From: Actinophytocola xinjiangensis
GTDB lineage: Bacteria; Actinomycetota; Actinomycetes; Mycobacteriales; Pseudonocardiaceae
Length of the DNA stretch: 64,000 nucleotides
Assembly: GCF_001921215.1 (NCBI RefSeq)
Contig: NZ_MSIF01000005.1
Location: 372,001 to 436,000, forward strand
Direction: 5' to 3'
A program made the translations under genes and the position numbers. Below the pieces are notes generated by a model, which did no database searches, was not told where the DNA came from, and was given only the letters and a program-made list of their open reading frames with translations. Shown here in pieces: positions 1 to 8,776 of the stretch (position 1 is the first letter of the stretch; every line of letters begins with the position of its first letter).

Positions 1-1740
1 GCTGCCGTTGGCGCCCCAGGCCCACACGTACGTCTGCGTGTTGGGATCGGTGTCCAGTCCGGGGGTGTACTCGACCGCGAGCATCTGGGAGGCACCCGCG
101 GCGACCTGGGTCGCGCCCTGGGACACGAACACCGAGGTGGGTGTGCTGGCGTTGGTGGTGCCGCCGGTGCCGAGTTGCCCGCTGCTGTTGAGCCCCCACG
201 ACCGGACGGAGTGGTCGGTGAGCGTCGCCGCCGCGGCGGACCCGCCCGCGGTCACGGTCCTGACCGTGTTCAGGCCGGGGATGGCCGCCGGCGTGAAGGT
301 GGTCGTGGTGGTCCCGTTGCCGAGCTGGCCGGAGGCGTTGGCACCCCACGACCAGACCGCGCCGGAGGACAGCCGTGCGTAGCTGGCGGCCGAGCCCGCG
401 GCGACCTGGGTGGCGCCGCTGACGCCGGACACGGTGAGGGCGGTCGAGCTGCTGGGAGTGGTCGCGGGGTCGCGGCCGAGCTGACCGGAGGCGTTGGCGC
501 CCCAGGCCTGCAGCGCGCCGGTGGTGCGCACGGCGAGCGTGTGGCTCGCGCCGGCCGCCACGGCGCCGGGGGCCGTCGAGATGCCGCTGACGCCGGACAC
601 CGTGACCGGGGTGAGGCGCTGGGTGGTCGTGCCGTCGCCGAGCTGACCGGAGGCGTTGGCACCCCAGGCACGCATCGTGCCGTCACTGCGGACGGCGACG
701 GCGAAGTCGCCGCCCGCGGCGATCGCGGTGACCGAGGTCAGCCCGCTCACCTGGACCGGAACGGTGCTGTTGGTCGTCGTGCCGTTGCCGAGTTGGCCGT
801 TGCCGTTGGCGCCCCAGGTCCAGACGGTGTTGTCGGACTTCAGCGCCATGGAGAAGTTGGCGCCGGCGGCCACCGCGGTGACGTCGGTCAGGCCCGGCAC
901 CGCCATGAAGACGGGCGAGCCGGTGGTGGTGCCGAGACCGAGCTGGCCACTGCTGCCCGCACCCCACGCCCGCACGGTGCCGACCTCGGAGGTGCCGATC
1001 TTGGCCACCATCAACGAGTGTGCGTCACCCGAGGCGATCGACCCGAACGACTGCGCGGCGGAGTCCCGCCCGCCAGCCTCGACGTCGGTGATGGTGATGC
1101 CAGCGCCCTTGCCGCCGGGCAGGGCGTGCGCGAAGTCCGCGTCGATGCCGGAGTTCGGTGACACGCCAGTGCGGTAGACCTGCGTGCTCTGCAACGGATC
1201 AGCGGGTGCTGTGATGGCGTGGTCCGGCCGCGCCATGGCCAGTTCGACGGACGGCAGCGCGTTCAGCTCGGCCAGCAGCGGTTCGATGTCACCGCCGACG
1301 CTCACGTCGAACCAGGAGTTCAGGTCGGGCAGCTCACGACCGGAACGGGCCTCGAGGCGTTCGCGTTCGGCGTCCACCGCCGCCTCGGACTGGGGTTGGG
1401 ACCTGGTGAAGACCGTGCCCGGATACCTCGCCAGGATGTCCCGCAGGGCCGCGGTTTCCGAACCGTCGCGAGCGACGGGCTGACCGGCGCGGACGTGGAC
1501 ATCCCGGTCGGCGCGGAACTTCACGGCCATCCGGGTGCGGGAAAAGCCCTTGGGAAGGGGACCCCGGGTACCCGGCATGCCCTTCTCGGCACTGTGGTCG
1601 TAGGCGGTGACGGATGTTCGCTGGGTTTCCGGCGCGGCCGCCGCCGGTGTCGGTGACCCGAGCGGGACCAGAACGGCCGCGCTCGCGACAACCAGGGCGG
1701 CCAACGCCGCGAATCTGTATCTGTGCATGGGAATGCGCAC
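1..1740 (-). CDS. Secreted RCC1-repeat protein, 3' end outside window
   Basis: The gene runs leftward and is cut by the window edge; 580 codons are visible. GTG at 1740 is preceded by CGAGG at 7 nt; ATG at 1728 is the alternative. Residues 1-36 form a Sec signal peptide (basic start, Ala/Leu/Val core, AAAA cleavage area). Residues 40-235 are a non-repetitive domain. From about residue 245 at least seven RCC1 units of about 50 aa follow, each with a W-G-x-N/S-x-x-G-Q-L-G core, as expected of a seven-bladed beta-propeller exported from the cell. The segment around residues 196-222 (GIDAD, PGGKGAG, ITITDVE) resembles the strand carrying the catalytic Asp of bacterial S8 proteases, but no His or Ser block follows. 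Ligand unknown. Confidence 0.85.
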   Translation of the reverse strand, partial: MRIPMHRYRFAALAALVVASAAVLVPLGSPTPAAAAPETQRTSVTAYDHSAEKGMPGTRGPLPKGFSRTRMAVKFRADRDVHVRAGQPVARDGSETAALRDILARYPGTVFTRSQPQSEAAVDAERERLEARSGRELPDLNSWFDVSVGGDIEPLLAELNALPSVELAMARPDHAITAPADPLQSTQVYRTGVSPNSGIDADFAHALPGGKGAGITITDVEAGGRDSAAQSFGSIASGDAHSLMVAKIGTSEVGTVRAWGAGSSGQLGLGTTTGSPVFMAVPGLTDVTAVAAGANFSMALKSDNTVWTWGANGNGQLGNGTTTNSTVPVQVSGLTSVTAIAAGGDFAVAVRSDGTMRAWGANASGQLGDGTTTQRLTPVTVSGVSGISTAPGAVAAGASHTLAVRTTGALQAWGANASGQLGRDPATTPSSSTALTVSGVSGATQVAAGSAASYARLSSGAVWSWGANASGQLGNGTTTTTFTPAAIPGLNTVRTVTAGGSAAAATLTDHSVRSWGLNSSGQLGTGGTTNASTPTSVFVSQGATQVAAGASQMLAVEYTPGLDTDPNTQTYVWAWGANGS

Positions 1741-2371
1741 CAGCGCACCTCGACTTTCCGAGCTCTGGCAACGGAAGTGGTGGTCGACCGGCCGGCCGGA
1801 AAGATCGCCCCGATAATTCACCGTAATGCCCCCGCTCTCCGCGGAAGACCGCCGTCTGGTCCAGCGTCGCCGGACCAGACGGCGTCACGGCGGCCCGCTG
1901 GCCATCACCCGGCCGGCGGTCGTCTCACCCGTTGGCACGTGCAGTGCCGGTCACCCGAGGACGGCGAGGAACCCCGGCGAGCGGTAGTCCAGCTGCAGAA
2001 TGATCGGGAAGACAGGGAGATGGCGCGAGCGGAACACGACGTGAGAACGGGGATCGGTGATGCGCGTCTGGTCGCGACCGCCGAGTGTGGTGAGTGCTGC
2101 CAGCACGGGTGTGCGGGACCGTGGCGGCGGCCAGGGGTCTGCACCTGTCTCGACCACCGGCGACCGGACAGGGGTAACGAGGAGATGGGCGCACGTGAAC
2201 CCTCCTGGAAGTGACGACCTACCGGCTCACCGCACGGTGTGCTCCCTTCACAAGCTGGTGACCGGTGGCGGGTTCGGGACCAGTTGTCAGCGGGCGGTGA
2301 GGCTCAGCACGACGCCGGTGGTGCCGAACGGCGTCACCGCGTCACGAGCGTATGTAACGCCCTACCGGACT
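1741..2371. other. Intergenic stretch without a convincing gene
   Basis: About 630 bases between the RCC1 gene start and the small minus-strand gene. Open frames exist on both strands but lack ribosome-binding sites and family resemblance. The best candidate is a 68-codon minus-strand frame (2157 to 1951, GTG start) whose last 50 codons have G/C third positions and end in a hydrophobic FPIILQLDY stretch. It could be the tail of a decayed gene. The promoter of the RCC1 gene must lie here, but I cannot place it. Confidence 0.4.
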
Positions 2372-2638
2372 TCACCGGCCGAACAACCACCGCGGTCGCC
2401 GCGTGGACGTGCGGCGGCGACCGGAGAGAGTGCTGCGCACCATGGCCTTGGTTATGTCGTGGCGGCGCCGGCCGTAGTAGATCTCGGCGAACACCTCATC
2501 CGGCGTAAACCTCGGGTGGGCTGTGGCGACCTCGAGGATGTACCGGGTCTTGGCGTCGCTGATTTCGGGATCGACCGGTAGGGTGCGGCGCCGGACTTTC
2601 CGACGGATGGGGCGGCCAGACTTATCGAAGTAGACCAC
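2372..2638 (-). CDS. Small basic hypothetical protein
   Basis: An 88-aa product. GGAGG stands 5 nt before GTG at 2638; a GTG two codons upstream (2644) touches the same GGAGG and is less likely. The protein starts with a hydrophobic strand (VVYFDKSGRP), then a very basic patch (IRRKVRRRT), an acidic helical middle (DPEISDAKTRYILEVATAHP) and an Arg-rich end. This looks like a small nucleic-acid- or partner-binding protein, but I recognise no family. It stands alone, convergent with nothing, next to the defence island. Confidence 0.5.
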   Translation of the reverse strand: MVYFDKSGRPIRRKVRRRTLPVDPEISDAKTRYILEVATAHPRFTPDEVFAEIYYGRRRHDITKAMVRSTLSGRRRTSTRRPRWLFGR

Positions 2639-2812
2639 GGGCACCTCCGTGCGTCGTCGGACGATTTGACGCTAAGAATGCGAAGCACCGCAGGTCTATG
2701 ACCGATCGCGCGCACCTACGACCGTCTGCTGGCAGACCCCTGCCCCGTCCTATGCTGTCGGCTGCCGTTCCCACTGGTGGCCGAGCGGCCACGGGGAGGT
2801 GTGGGGGTCACG

Positions 2813-3424
2813 GTGACCGTTCATGTCGCGGTCTTGGACCCCCTACCGATGTTCCGGCGTGGCGTCGCAGCGGCGTTGTCGAGCCTGGGACATCACGTGG
2901 AGGAGCCTGTGGACGCCGTGGCCTGGCTGCGCGAACGCCCGGGTGGGGTGGTGCTGCTGACCCTGCACTCCACCGAGGATCTGGACCGTCTGACCGCCCT
3001 ATGTCGTCTACGTCCCCGCCCGCTCGTCGTCGCGCTGCCATCCGGCGACCTTTCCTCGCTTGGCGTGCAGGCCATGCGAGCCGGTGCGCGGTCGGTGCTG
3101 GCACGCGCGGCGACGGTGCCGGCGTTGCAGCGTGCGGTGTCCGCGACTCTCGGCGGTGAAGCTGTCATGCCTGCTGACGTGGCCGACCTCCTGGTAGCCG
3201 AGCGTGGCGGCCGGCCTTCGCGCCGATCGGCTCCCTCGACGCAGCAGGTCGCCTTGTTGCGACGGCTCGCCGACGGCTGGACCGTGTCCCGGCTGGCCTC
3301 GGACACCGGCTACTCCGAGCGAGCGATGTACCGGCTCCTTCAGTCGCTTTACCAACAGATCGGCGTCAGTACCCGGCTGGAGGCCATTATCCTGGCGCAT
3401 GAGGAAGGCTGGTTCGGGAACTAA
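2813..3424 (+). CDS. LuxR/NarL-type regulator with degenerate receiver
   Basis: A protein of about 203 aa. The N-terminal 120 residues follow the NarL receiver pattern (AVLDPLPMFRRGV) but lack its active site. The phospho-acceptor position reads VVLLTLHSTED instead of VVLLDLRMP, so Asp is Thr, and the conserved Lys is Arg (VLARAA). A C-terminal LuxR-like helix-turn-helix follows (VALLRRLADGWTVSRLASDTGYSERAMYRLLQ, broken here for description only: LRRLADGW, then SERAMYRLLQ). It probably binds DNA without phosphorylation. GGAGG at 2795-2799 leaves the start uncertain (GTG 2801 or 2813; GTG 2777 also in frame). A TATGCT -10-like hexamer sits at 2751-2756. Its stop overlaps tail-to-tail with the STAND gene. 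Confidence 0.75.
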   Translation: MTVHVAVLDPLPMFRRGVAAALSSLGHHVEEPVDAVAWLRERPGGVVLLTLHSTEDLDRLTALCRLRPRPLVVALPSGDLSSLGVQAMRAGARSVLARAATVPALQRAVSATLGGEAVMPADVADLLVAERGGRPSRRSAPSTQQVALLRRLADGWTVSRLASDTGYSERAMYRLLQSLYQQIGVSTRLEAIILAHEEGWFGN

Positions 3425-6400
3425 CCGCCGCGGCCCGGCCGGATGCGCGCCAGTTCCGTGAGCACGTGATCGAGGCGCGGGCAGTTTCCGGCCAGCGTCT
3501 TCACCATGAATCTCATTCGGTCGTCCAGTCCGGGCGTCTGCTGGGCCGACGTCGGTCGTGCCCGGCGAAACGCGTCCAGCGCCCACGCAGGCTCCACCTC
3601 ACCGAGGAGGACGGAATGGCACCGGGCGATCCCGGCGAAGTCCCAAGCGACAAGATCGTTGCTGTCGGCCTTTGTGCGTCGGCTTGTCTCATCGTGGAGT
3701 TGCCGGAAGAGATCCCGCGCGGTGCCTGGCAGTTCGGACCGGTATGCGATGATCGCCCGGAGCGCGAGCTCCGCGGTGTCCCTGCCTGCCACCCGGTAAC
3801 GGGCTGACTCCTCAATGGCCCTGCGGGCCGCCAGAAAATCACCCAGGTGCACATCGGCAAGCGCCACGGTGGTGAGGGAGCGCCGCAAGTTGATCGGGTC
3901 ACGGCGGACACGCGCGACCTCGACGGCCTGCGCCGCCGCCGACCGCGCCTCTTGGTACCGGTCCTGGTACAGGTACAAGTCGGCGGTCAAGGTGAGCAAC
4001 TCCGCTCGCGCCGAGGCATCGGGGTGGGCCGATGTGAGCTCGGCAGACCTCGCCCGCATCGTCAGCGCGTCTGGGATTTGGTCCAGCTCGGCGTACCAGC
4101 GCGCCAACCGCAGCGCGGCGCCCAACGCCTGTCCGGGGTCGGCCTCCCAAGCCGCTTCGAAAGCCGCCAGAGCCTGCTCGACCGCACGTCGATAGCTGCC
4201 GCGCCGCTGCCGGGAGTCGGCCAAACCGACGAGTGCGGCGGCGCGGTCGCCGCGCAGCACGACTGTACGGTCGTCGTCACCACCGTCCTCGTCGTCCTCG
4301 TCTGCCAGTCCCAGCGCCCACCCGTAGTGGTCCTCGGCTTCGGCGAGGTAGTTGTTCTCCCAGAACATGGCACCCATGTTGATGTAGATCTGGCGCATCG
4401 CCTCGCGAAGCTGGTCCTGCTTGGCGATGCTGAGCGCGGCCTGATAAGCCTCCAGCGCCGACCGGAACTCGCCGCTGTACGAGTAGATGTGACCCAGGCC
4501 GGCGAGGTTCAGCATCTCGCCCTCCCGGTCGTCGCCGAGCCGGCCACGCACGGCCTCCCGTTGAGCACGCAATTCCGCGCCGCTGCCCCAGCGACGCACC
4601 AGGTCGTCCATCTCCTCGATAAGGCTGTGGGCCTGCTCGTACATACCCGCCCGTAGCCAGGCGTCGACCCGCGCGAAGTGCATCTCCAGATCCACCATGC
4701 CATCTACTTCGTCGTCGTCTTTCTGCATCACCGCCAGAACCTTGGCTGCCTGAAGAGCGAGCTCACGCCGGGTGGGGGACCCGCCGTCATCCGTGTGCCG
4801 GTCACGCCCCAGGTAACCGATGACCGCCTCAACCTCGGTCTTTCGCACATACCTGCGTCCGTCCCGGCGTTCCAGGACGAGGCGCGCCGCAACGAGCGCG
4901 CGCAGGGCCGACTCGATCAACTCCCTCGACAGATATGGCGCCAGGACGCCGATGACGGCGTCAGTGCTCACCGGGATTCCGAGCGCCGCCAAGCCCTTCG
5001 ACACCAGTTGCTGTTCGGCGGGAAGGAGGTCAACATATCGGCGCACCAGGCGTTGGTGCACCTCGCTCGCCGGCACGGAGGACAGCCACGGTCCTACCTC
5101 ATGGGCCTGCAGTCCCGGCGGGTCGAAGCTGAGGACCGCGTGGAGAAGTTCGGCGAGCCGTGGATTACCGGCCAGGAAGCCGTGAACGTGCCGTAGATCT
5201 TGCTCGGGCAGGTCGGCGAGACCGTACGCGTTGCCGGGATCAAGTTCGGCGAAGTGCTCACGCAGCCAGGGTGGCTCGAGTCCGTCGAGGTTGATCTGAC
5301 ACGCCGTCCCCGGCCAGGCCACACCCGTCGTCGCGCTGGGCACATGCTGCGTAACGAGGACGACCTTCACGACGGGGCGCAGCCGGCCCTGTACTGCCTC
5401 CAGCGCCAGGTCAAGCTCCGAGTCACGGAGGACATGTTCCTCCTTGAGAAGGTTCTCCGCCGAGTCGATCACAATCACCGGCCGGATGCCGCCGGACTCG
5501 CCAAGGCTGTCCAGGGCGATCTCCAGGCGTGCCCGTGCGGACGGACCGGCCACCCGGTCCGATCCGGGTGGCTCGATGTCCTTGAGCAGGGTCGGCACAT
5601 CGATCTCCCCGTATGGTGTGGCGTCGTGCCAACGGACCGCAGTGGTCTCGTCTTCCGGATCGGTCAGGCCCAGATCAGTGAGCACCTCGCGGACCAGCGC
5701 GGTCTTGCCGATTCCGGGTGGTCCGCTGACCACAATGACGGAGGTGACCCGGTCCGCAAGGGCTGCGCGAAGGCGACCCCGCTGACCCGTGCGGTCGACG
5801 AAGATGGATCCGTCACTCGCTGACCGGTCAATCGTCCGCGCCGCCGTAGCGTGTGTCGCCTCGACGAGCTTTCCCGCGTCGAAGCGCATCAGTGGGCCGG
5901 TCGGCAGGTTTGCCGTGCCGAGAAGCGCCCGGGTGAGCCGCCCAGCCAGCCGCGAGCACCATCGGCTCGCAGGCGTACCGCCCGACGAGTAGGCGGTGTG
6001 CAGCATGGCCTGCGCAAGAAGGGAGACCTTCAACTGTCGGTGCCAGTGCTCCTGATTCCATTCGTTCTGGATGACGAACCGGAGCGCCGGTTCGCGCAGC
6101 GCATCAATGACCTTCCGCACATCTCCCGGCATTCGGCCGTCGAGCAGCTCGTCGCGGTAATCGTTCACCAGATAGACAAGGAACGCCTCCTGACTGCGTT
6201 CGGAGCTTGCCCCGATCTCACGCCAGCACAACGACATCAGCTGGGTGGCGAGATCCCGGCTCAACGGTGCTCGCGCGTCGTAGGTGGCCAGGTCGATAAG
6301 CCGGAAATCGGCTGGGCGGATGGATCCGTTGCGCACAGGTATGAGGACGTTGTCCCCATGCAGGTCGCCGTGCGTCCGGCCCACCAGATAATGAATCTCC

Positions 6401-7056
6401 GCCCGCGTCGTGGGCAAGTCCTCGTCGAACAGCCGCCATGGGTTGGGCAGCGGTGATTCCTCGCCCTCCAGGTCCAGAAAGGCGGGCACCAGCAGGTCAT
6501 TCGCCTGCGCCCAGTCATGTAGCCAGCCGCCAGGACGAAAGCTGTCGCCCAGTTCGCACGCCAGCAACTCCGCCAGCGTTGACCGCTCGCTGTCATACCC
6601 CGGACCGGCCCACCGGTCGAGAATCGTGTTCCAGACCACCTCGCAGGCCTCCGCCAGTTGGTCAAGTTCTACCGTCCCGAGCGGAATGCCATCGGCGTTG
6701 AACTGGCCGATCACAAGGGCGTTCGAGGGACAAGAAATCGGAGGAAAGGCAATCCTCGCGAGGTGTCGCTCACAGAATTCTTGGGGCGCTTCCCGCAGAG
6801 CAGCCGCATGCCGCCTACTCTCCCGCTGATGATTCATCAGCACCGGCGGGCAGTATTTGATAACACACCAGCGCGGCATTGGCTGACCATTGACGTTAAC
6901 TAGTTGTGCTTTCGCGAGCCGGGCTCCGGTGTAACCACGACGGAGCCGTTCTATGCCGCCACGAATCTCAACACCATTGTCAAGAAGCGACTCGATGATC
7001 GCCGACGCGACGGCCGAGTCCTCGAATTCGCGGGCCAGCTCGTCCAAGGCGGTCAT
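3421..7056 (-). CDS. Phosphotransferase-like/STAND NTPase/TPR protein
   Basis: A 1211-aa intracellular protein. Residues 1-380 form a kinase/APH-like domain: a glycine loop GYTGAR near 41-46, a lysine strand CVIKY at 64-68, a catalytic loop THGDLHGDN at 228-236, and LIDLA at 253-257. All apparent catalytic residues remain. Residues 420-740 are a STAND NTPase with Walker A GPPGIGKT at 445-452 and Walker B VIVIDSAEN at 527-535. The rest (about 740-1200) is helical TPR-like repeats, the usual ligand-sensing part of STAND proteins. ATG overlaps the stop of the S-4TM gene by 4 nt, so the two are co-translated. STAND proteins act as oligomerising sensors in defence and signalling; the inferred role is to sense a trigger and control the pore former. 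Confidence 0.85.
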   Translation of the reverse strand: MTALDELAREFEDSAVASAIIESLLDNGVEIRGGIERLRRGYTGARLAKAQLVNVNGQPMPRWCVIKYCPPVLMNHQRESRRHAAALREAPQEFCERHLARIAFPPISCPSNALVIGQFNADGIPLGTVELDQLAEACEVVWNTILDRWAGPGYDSERSTLAELLACELGDSFRPGGWLHDWAQANDLLVPAFLDLEGEESPLPNPWRLFDEDLPTTRAEIHYLVGRTHGDLHGDNVLIPVRNGSIRPADFRLIDLATYDARAPLSRDLATQLMSLCWREIGASSERSQEAFLVYLVNDYRDELLDGRMPGDVRKVIDALREPALRFVIQNEWNQEHWHRQLKVSLLAQAMLHTAYSSGGTPASRWCSRLAGRLTRALLGTANLPTGPLMRFDAGKLVEATHATAARTIDRSASDGSIFVDRTGQRGRLRAALADRVTSVIVVSGPPGIGKTALVREVLTDLGLTDPEDETTAVRWHDATPYGEIDVPTLLKDIEPPGSDRVAGPSARARLEIALDSLGESGGIRPVIVIDSAENLLKEEHVLRDSELDLALEAVQGRLRPVVKVVLVTQHVPSATTGVAWPGTACQINLDGLEPPWLREHFAELDPGNAYGLADLPEQDLRHVHGFLAGNPRLAELLHAVLSFDPPGLQAHEVGPWLSSVPASEVHQRLVRRYVDLLPAEQQLVSKGLAALGIPVSTDAVIGVLAPYLSRELIESALRALVAARLVLERRDGRRYVRKTEVEAVIGYLGRDRHTDDGGSPTRRELALQAAKVLAVMQKDDDEVDGMVDLEMHFARVDAWLRAGMYEQAHSLIEEMDDLVRRWGSGAELRAQREAVRGRLGDDREGEMLNLAGLGHIYSYSGEFRSALEAYQAALSIAKQDQLREAMRQIYINMGAMFWENNYLAEAEDHYGWALGLADEDDEDGGDDDRTVVLRGDRAAALVGLADSRQRRGSYRRAVEQALAAFEAAWEADPGQALGAALRLARWYAELDQIPDALTMRARSAELTSAHPDASARAELLTLTADLYLYQDRYQEARSAAAQAVEVARVRRDPINLRRSLTTVALADVHLGDFLAARRAIEESARYRVAGRDTAELALRAIIAYRSELPGTARDLFRQLHDETSRRTKADSNDLVAWDFAGIARCHSVLLGEVEPAWALDAFRRARPTSAQQTPGLDDRMRFMVKTLAGNCPRLDHVLTELARIRPGRGG

Positions 7057-7949
7057 GACTGGGGAAACCGCCCTTCAAGTTCCCGCATCCTGACTTGGAA
7101 ATCGGACCTGTCCTCGTCGTGGTAGCGCTGAAAATACCAGGCCGGCAGGCGCGGCTGGAGACGCCGCATGTGATAGAGCGCGTCCTGGACCTGCCGGGCG
7201 AAGAGAGTCAACTCAGCTGGACTGGCGATCACCGGCGACGAGTGCTCGTCGACGACCGCACGCACCAACCCGAGGACGCGCAGCCGATCTCGGGTGCTCG
7301 CCATCTGAATACGGTACGTCCCCAGGCACAGGAGCAGCAGACCGAGCGATGGAACGAACCACCCGATGACCAGTCCGGCCACCGTCGCGCCGGTGGCCAG
7401 GGTGAGCAGGACGCCCGCCACGGACCACAACACCAGCATGAAGAGCGTCATCTGGGCGAAGCGGAGCCGGATCCGGGAGCCCCAGGCCAGGTTCTGTTCC
7501 AGGCAGAAGAGCAGGTCGTAAGGTGCTGCGGCGTTGGCCACGAGGTAGTAGCCCCGTAGCCGGTCCTCGTCGCCGCGAAAATGCCGACTGAGTCGGCTGA
7601 CCTCGTCCTCGCCGACGCGGTCCCCGACCACGACCCGGTTCCACGGCAGGCCTAGTACGTCGGTGTCGAACCTCTCCTGAAGCGTCGCGGCGATCCGTAG
7701 GTACCGCTCAGCCCAAGGTTCCATCACCATCTTGTAGACGGCGGCCCAGAGCGTGCCACCGAGGGCGACCGCGGTGCCGTACCGCGAACCCGGCCCGATT
7801 AGCAGGCCAGCAACGGCCAGGGCAATCGAGACGCCGAAGCTCAGTGTCTGCGCCCGCTGGTTGTAGGAGTGAGTCACGGCGACGGCTTTGAGCAGGCGCA
7901 GTGCCGCGTCGCTGTCCTGCCGGTCGGTGATGCGATGCGTGCTCGTCAA
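7053..7949 (-). CDS. S-4TM family putative pore-forming effector
   Basis: A 298-aa membrane protein. I chose TTG at 7949 because GGGAGG lies 5 nt upstream; this gives the usual S-4TM length of about 300 aa. Hydrophobic spans at about residues 36-52, 57-75, 167-186 and 189-211 make two membrane hairpins. Between them is the family hallmark FDTDVLGLPWN (94-104). S-4TM proteins were predicted by the Aravind group to be pore-forming effectors of nucleotide-second-messenger conflict systems. Here no CD-NTase adjoins. Instead the stop codon overlaps the start of the phosphotransferase-STAND gene by 4 nt (ATGA). The expected action is membrane permeabilisation and cell death or dormancy on activation. 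Confidence 0.85.
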   Translation of the reverse strand: MTSTHRITDRQDSDAALRLLKAVAVTHSYNQRAQTLSFGVSIALAVAGLLIGPGSRYGTAVALGGTLWAAVYKMVMEPWAERYLRIAATLQERFDTDVLGLPWNRVVVGDRVGEDEVSRLSRHFRGDEDRLRGYYLVANAAAPYDLLFCLEQNLAWGSRIRLRFAQMTLFMLVLWSVAGVLLTLATGATVAGLVIGWFVPSLGLLLLCLGTYRIQMASTRDRLRVLGLVRAVVDEHSSPVIASPAELTLFARQVQDALYHMRRLQPRLPAWYFQRYHDEDRSDFQVRMRELEGRFPQS

Positions 7950-8773
7950 CGGTCCTCCCGCGCGCACAGGTTGACAAGGAGTGTCACACGCTCGGTATCC
8001 CCAGCGAAACAACGAGTTCGTTGCCAAGACCGCAGACGTCAGCATTTGGAAGATCGACTTAACCTTGACCGCGTTTTGCCGCACACGTTGGGCGCGCCAG
8101 GCGCCGCCGTGGCGTGGCGACGCGTGCCCTGTCTCGAACTCGGTGGGACTCAGATTCTTATACGGTAATGCGCCGTTATTGGATTATCAGTACTCTCCAT
8201 TCGAGACATCGTCGATTCTGACGTCGTGGTTCGGCCCGTCCGTCCACCGCACCATCTCCGGCGGCGGCCTCTGATCAGGTGACGAAACAGCCCGATGCGG
8301 GCGACGCGCCGACAGCGGCCGCAGCGTCCTCGCTGGTGAGCCCTTCACCGACTTCCCGTCATCACTCGCACCCCACCTCCCGTCGCAACGCCGGCTTCTC
8401 CGGCGGCCTCACCAGCGGAGCTACGACCCCAACGTGTCACTCGGTGCCCTGGGCGTCTCCATCACGGGCCGTAGCAGCAGGCTGCGGCTCAACTACCGCA
8501 GCACCTCGGAGACCTCGGCTGGCCGCCCTCGCGGTCGCCTGGAACGGCGTGGGCAGCCAGTTCCTGCCCATGGCTCGCGGAGCGGAGTGCCCAGTGAGAC
8601 ACCTGCGGACCACCGACATGGCGCGTTCTCCGATTCTCCCGGATTGGTCAAACTCGGCCAGCACACGAAACGTTGCGGACACGCGCTGTCCACCTTGTCA
8701 GTGCCGCCGCACGACTCGACTATTACTATCGCGAACATCCAACATCGCTCGAACGGTCAGGAGGGGAGGAACC
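7950..8773. other. Divergent intergenic region with helicase relic
   Basis: About 820 bases separate the S-4TM operon (leftward) from the Wadjet cassette (rightward), so it should hold both promoters. Bases 8150-8210 are clearly AT-richer than the surroundings. Bases 8383-8514 hold a helicase fragment (separate entry). No intact gene is visible; the frames that cross it have no start signals. Confidence 0.5.
8383..8514 (+). pseudogene. Fragment of UvrD/Rep-like helicase
   Basis: One forward frame encodes RRPHQRSYDPNVSLGALG followed by VSITGRSSRLRLNYRSTSE. In actinobacterial UvrD-like helicases the corresponding segment (HQRIYD...VSL..LG...GRS.RL..NYR.T) precedes and includes helicase motif IV. 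Reading is lost on both sides, there is no start, and nothing else of a helicase is present. This is a short relic, most likely left when a helicase-containing gene was deleted. Recognition is from motif memory only. Confidence 0.55.
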
Positions 8774-8776
8774 ATC
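8759..8776 (+). promoter_or_regulatory. Strong Shine-Dalgarno before apparent ATC start
   Basis: AGGAGG at 8759-8764, within a longer purine run to 8770, lies 9 nt before ATC at 8774 and reads into the jetD-like frame. No ATG, GTG or TTG in that frame lies between the relic region and TTG 8828. TTG 8828, GTG 8846 and ATG 8870 would all remove residues that look conserved (LAPLWRAAHERL). Confidence 0.5.

Noticed and set aside
1951-2157. 68-codon minus-strand frame with good third-position GC
   Set aside because: No ribosome-binding site, no family resemblance and no operon partner; kept only as a possible relic in the intergenic entry.
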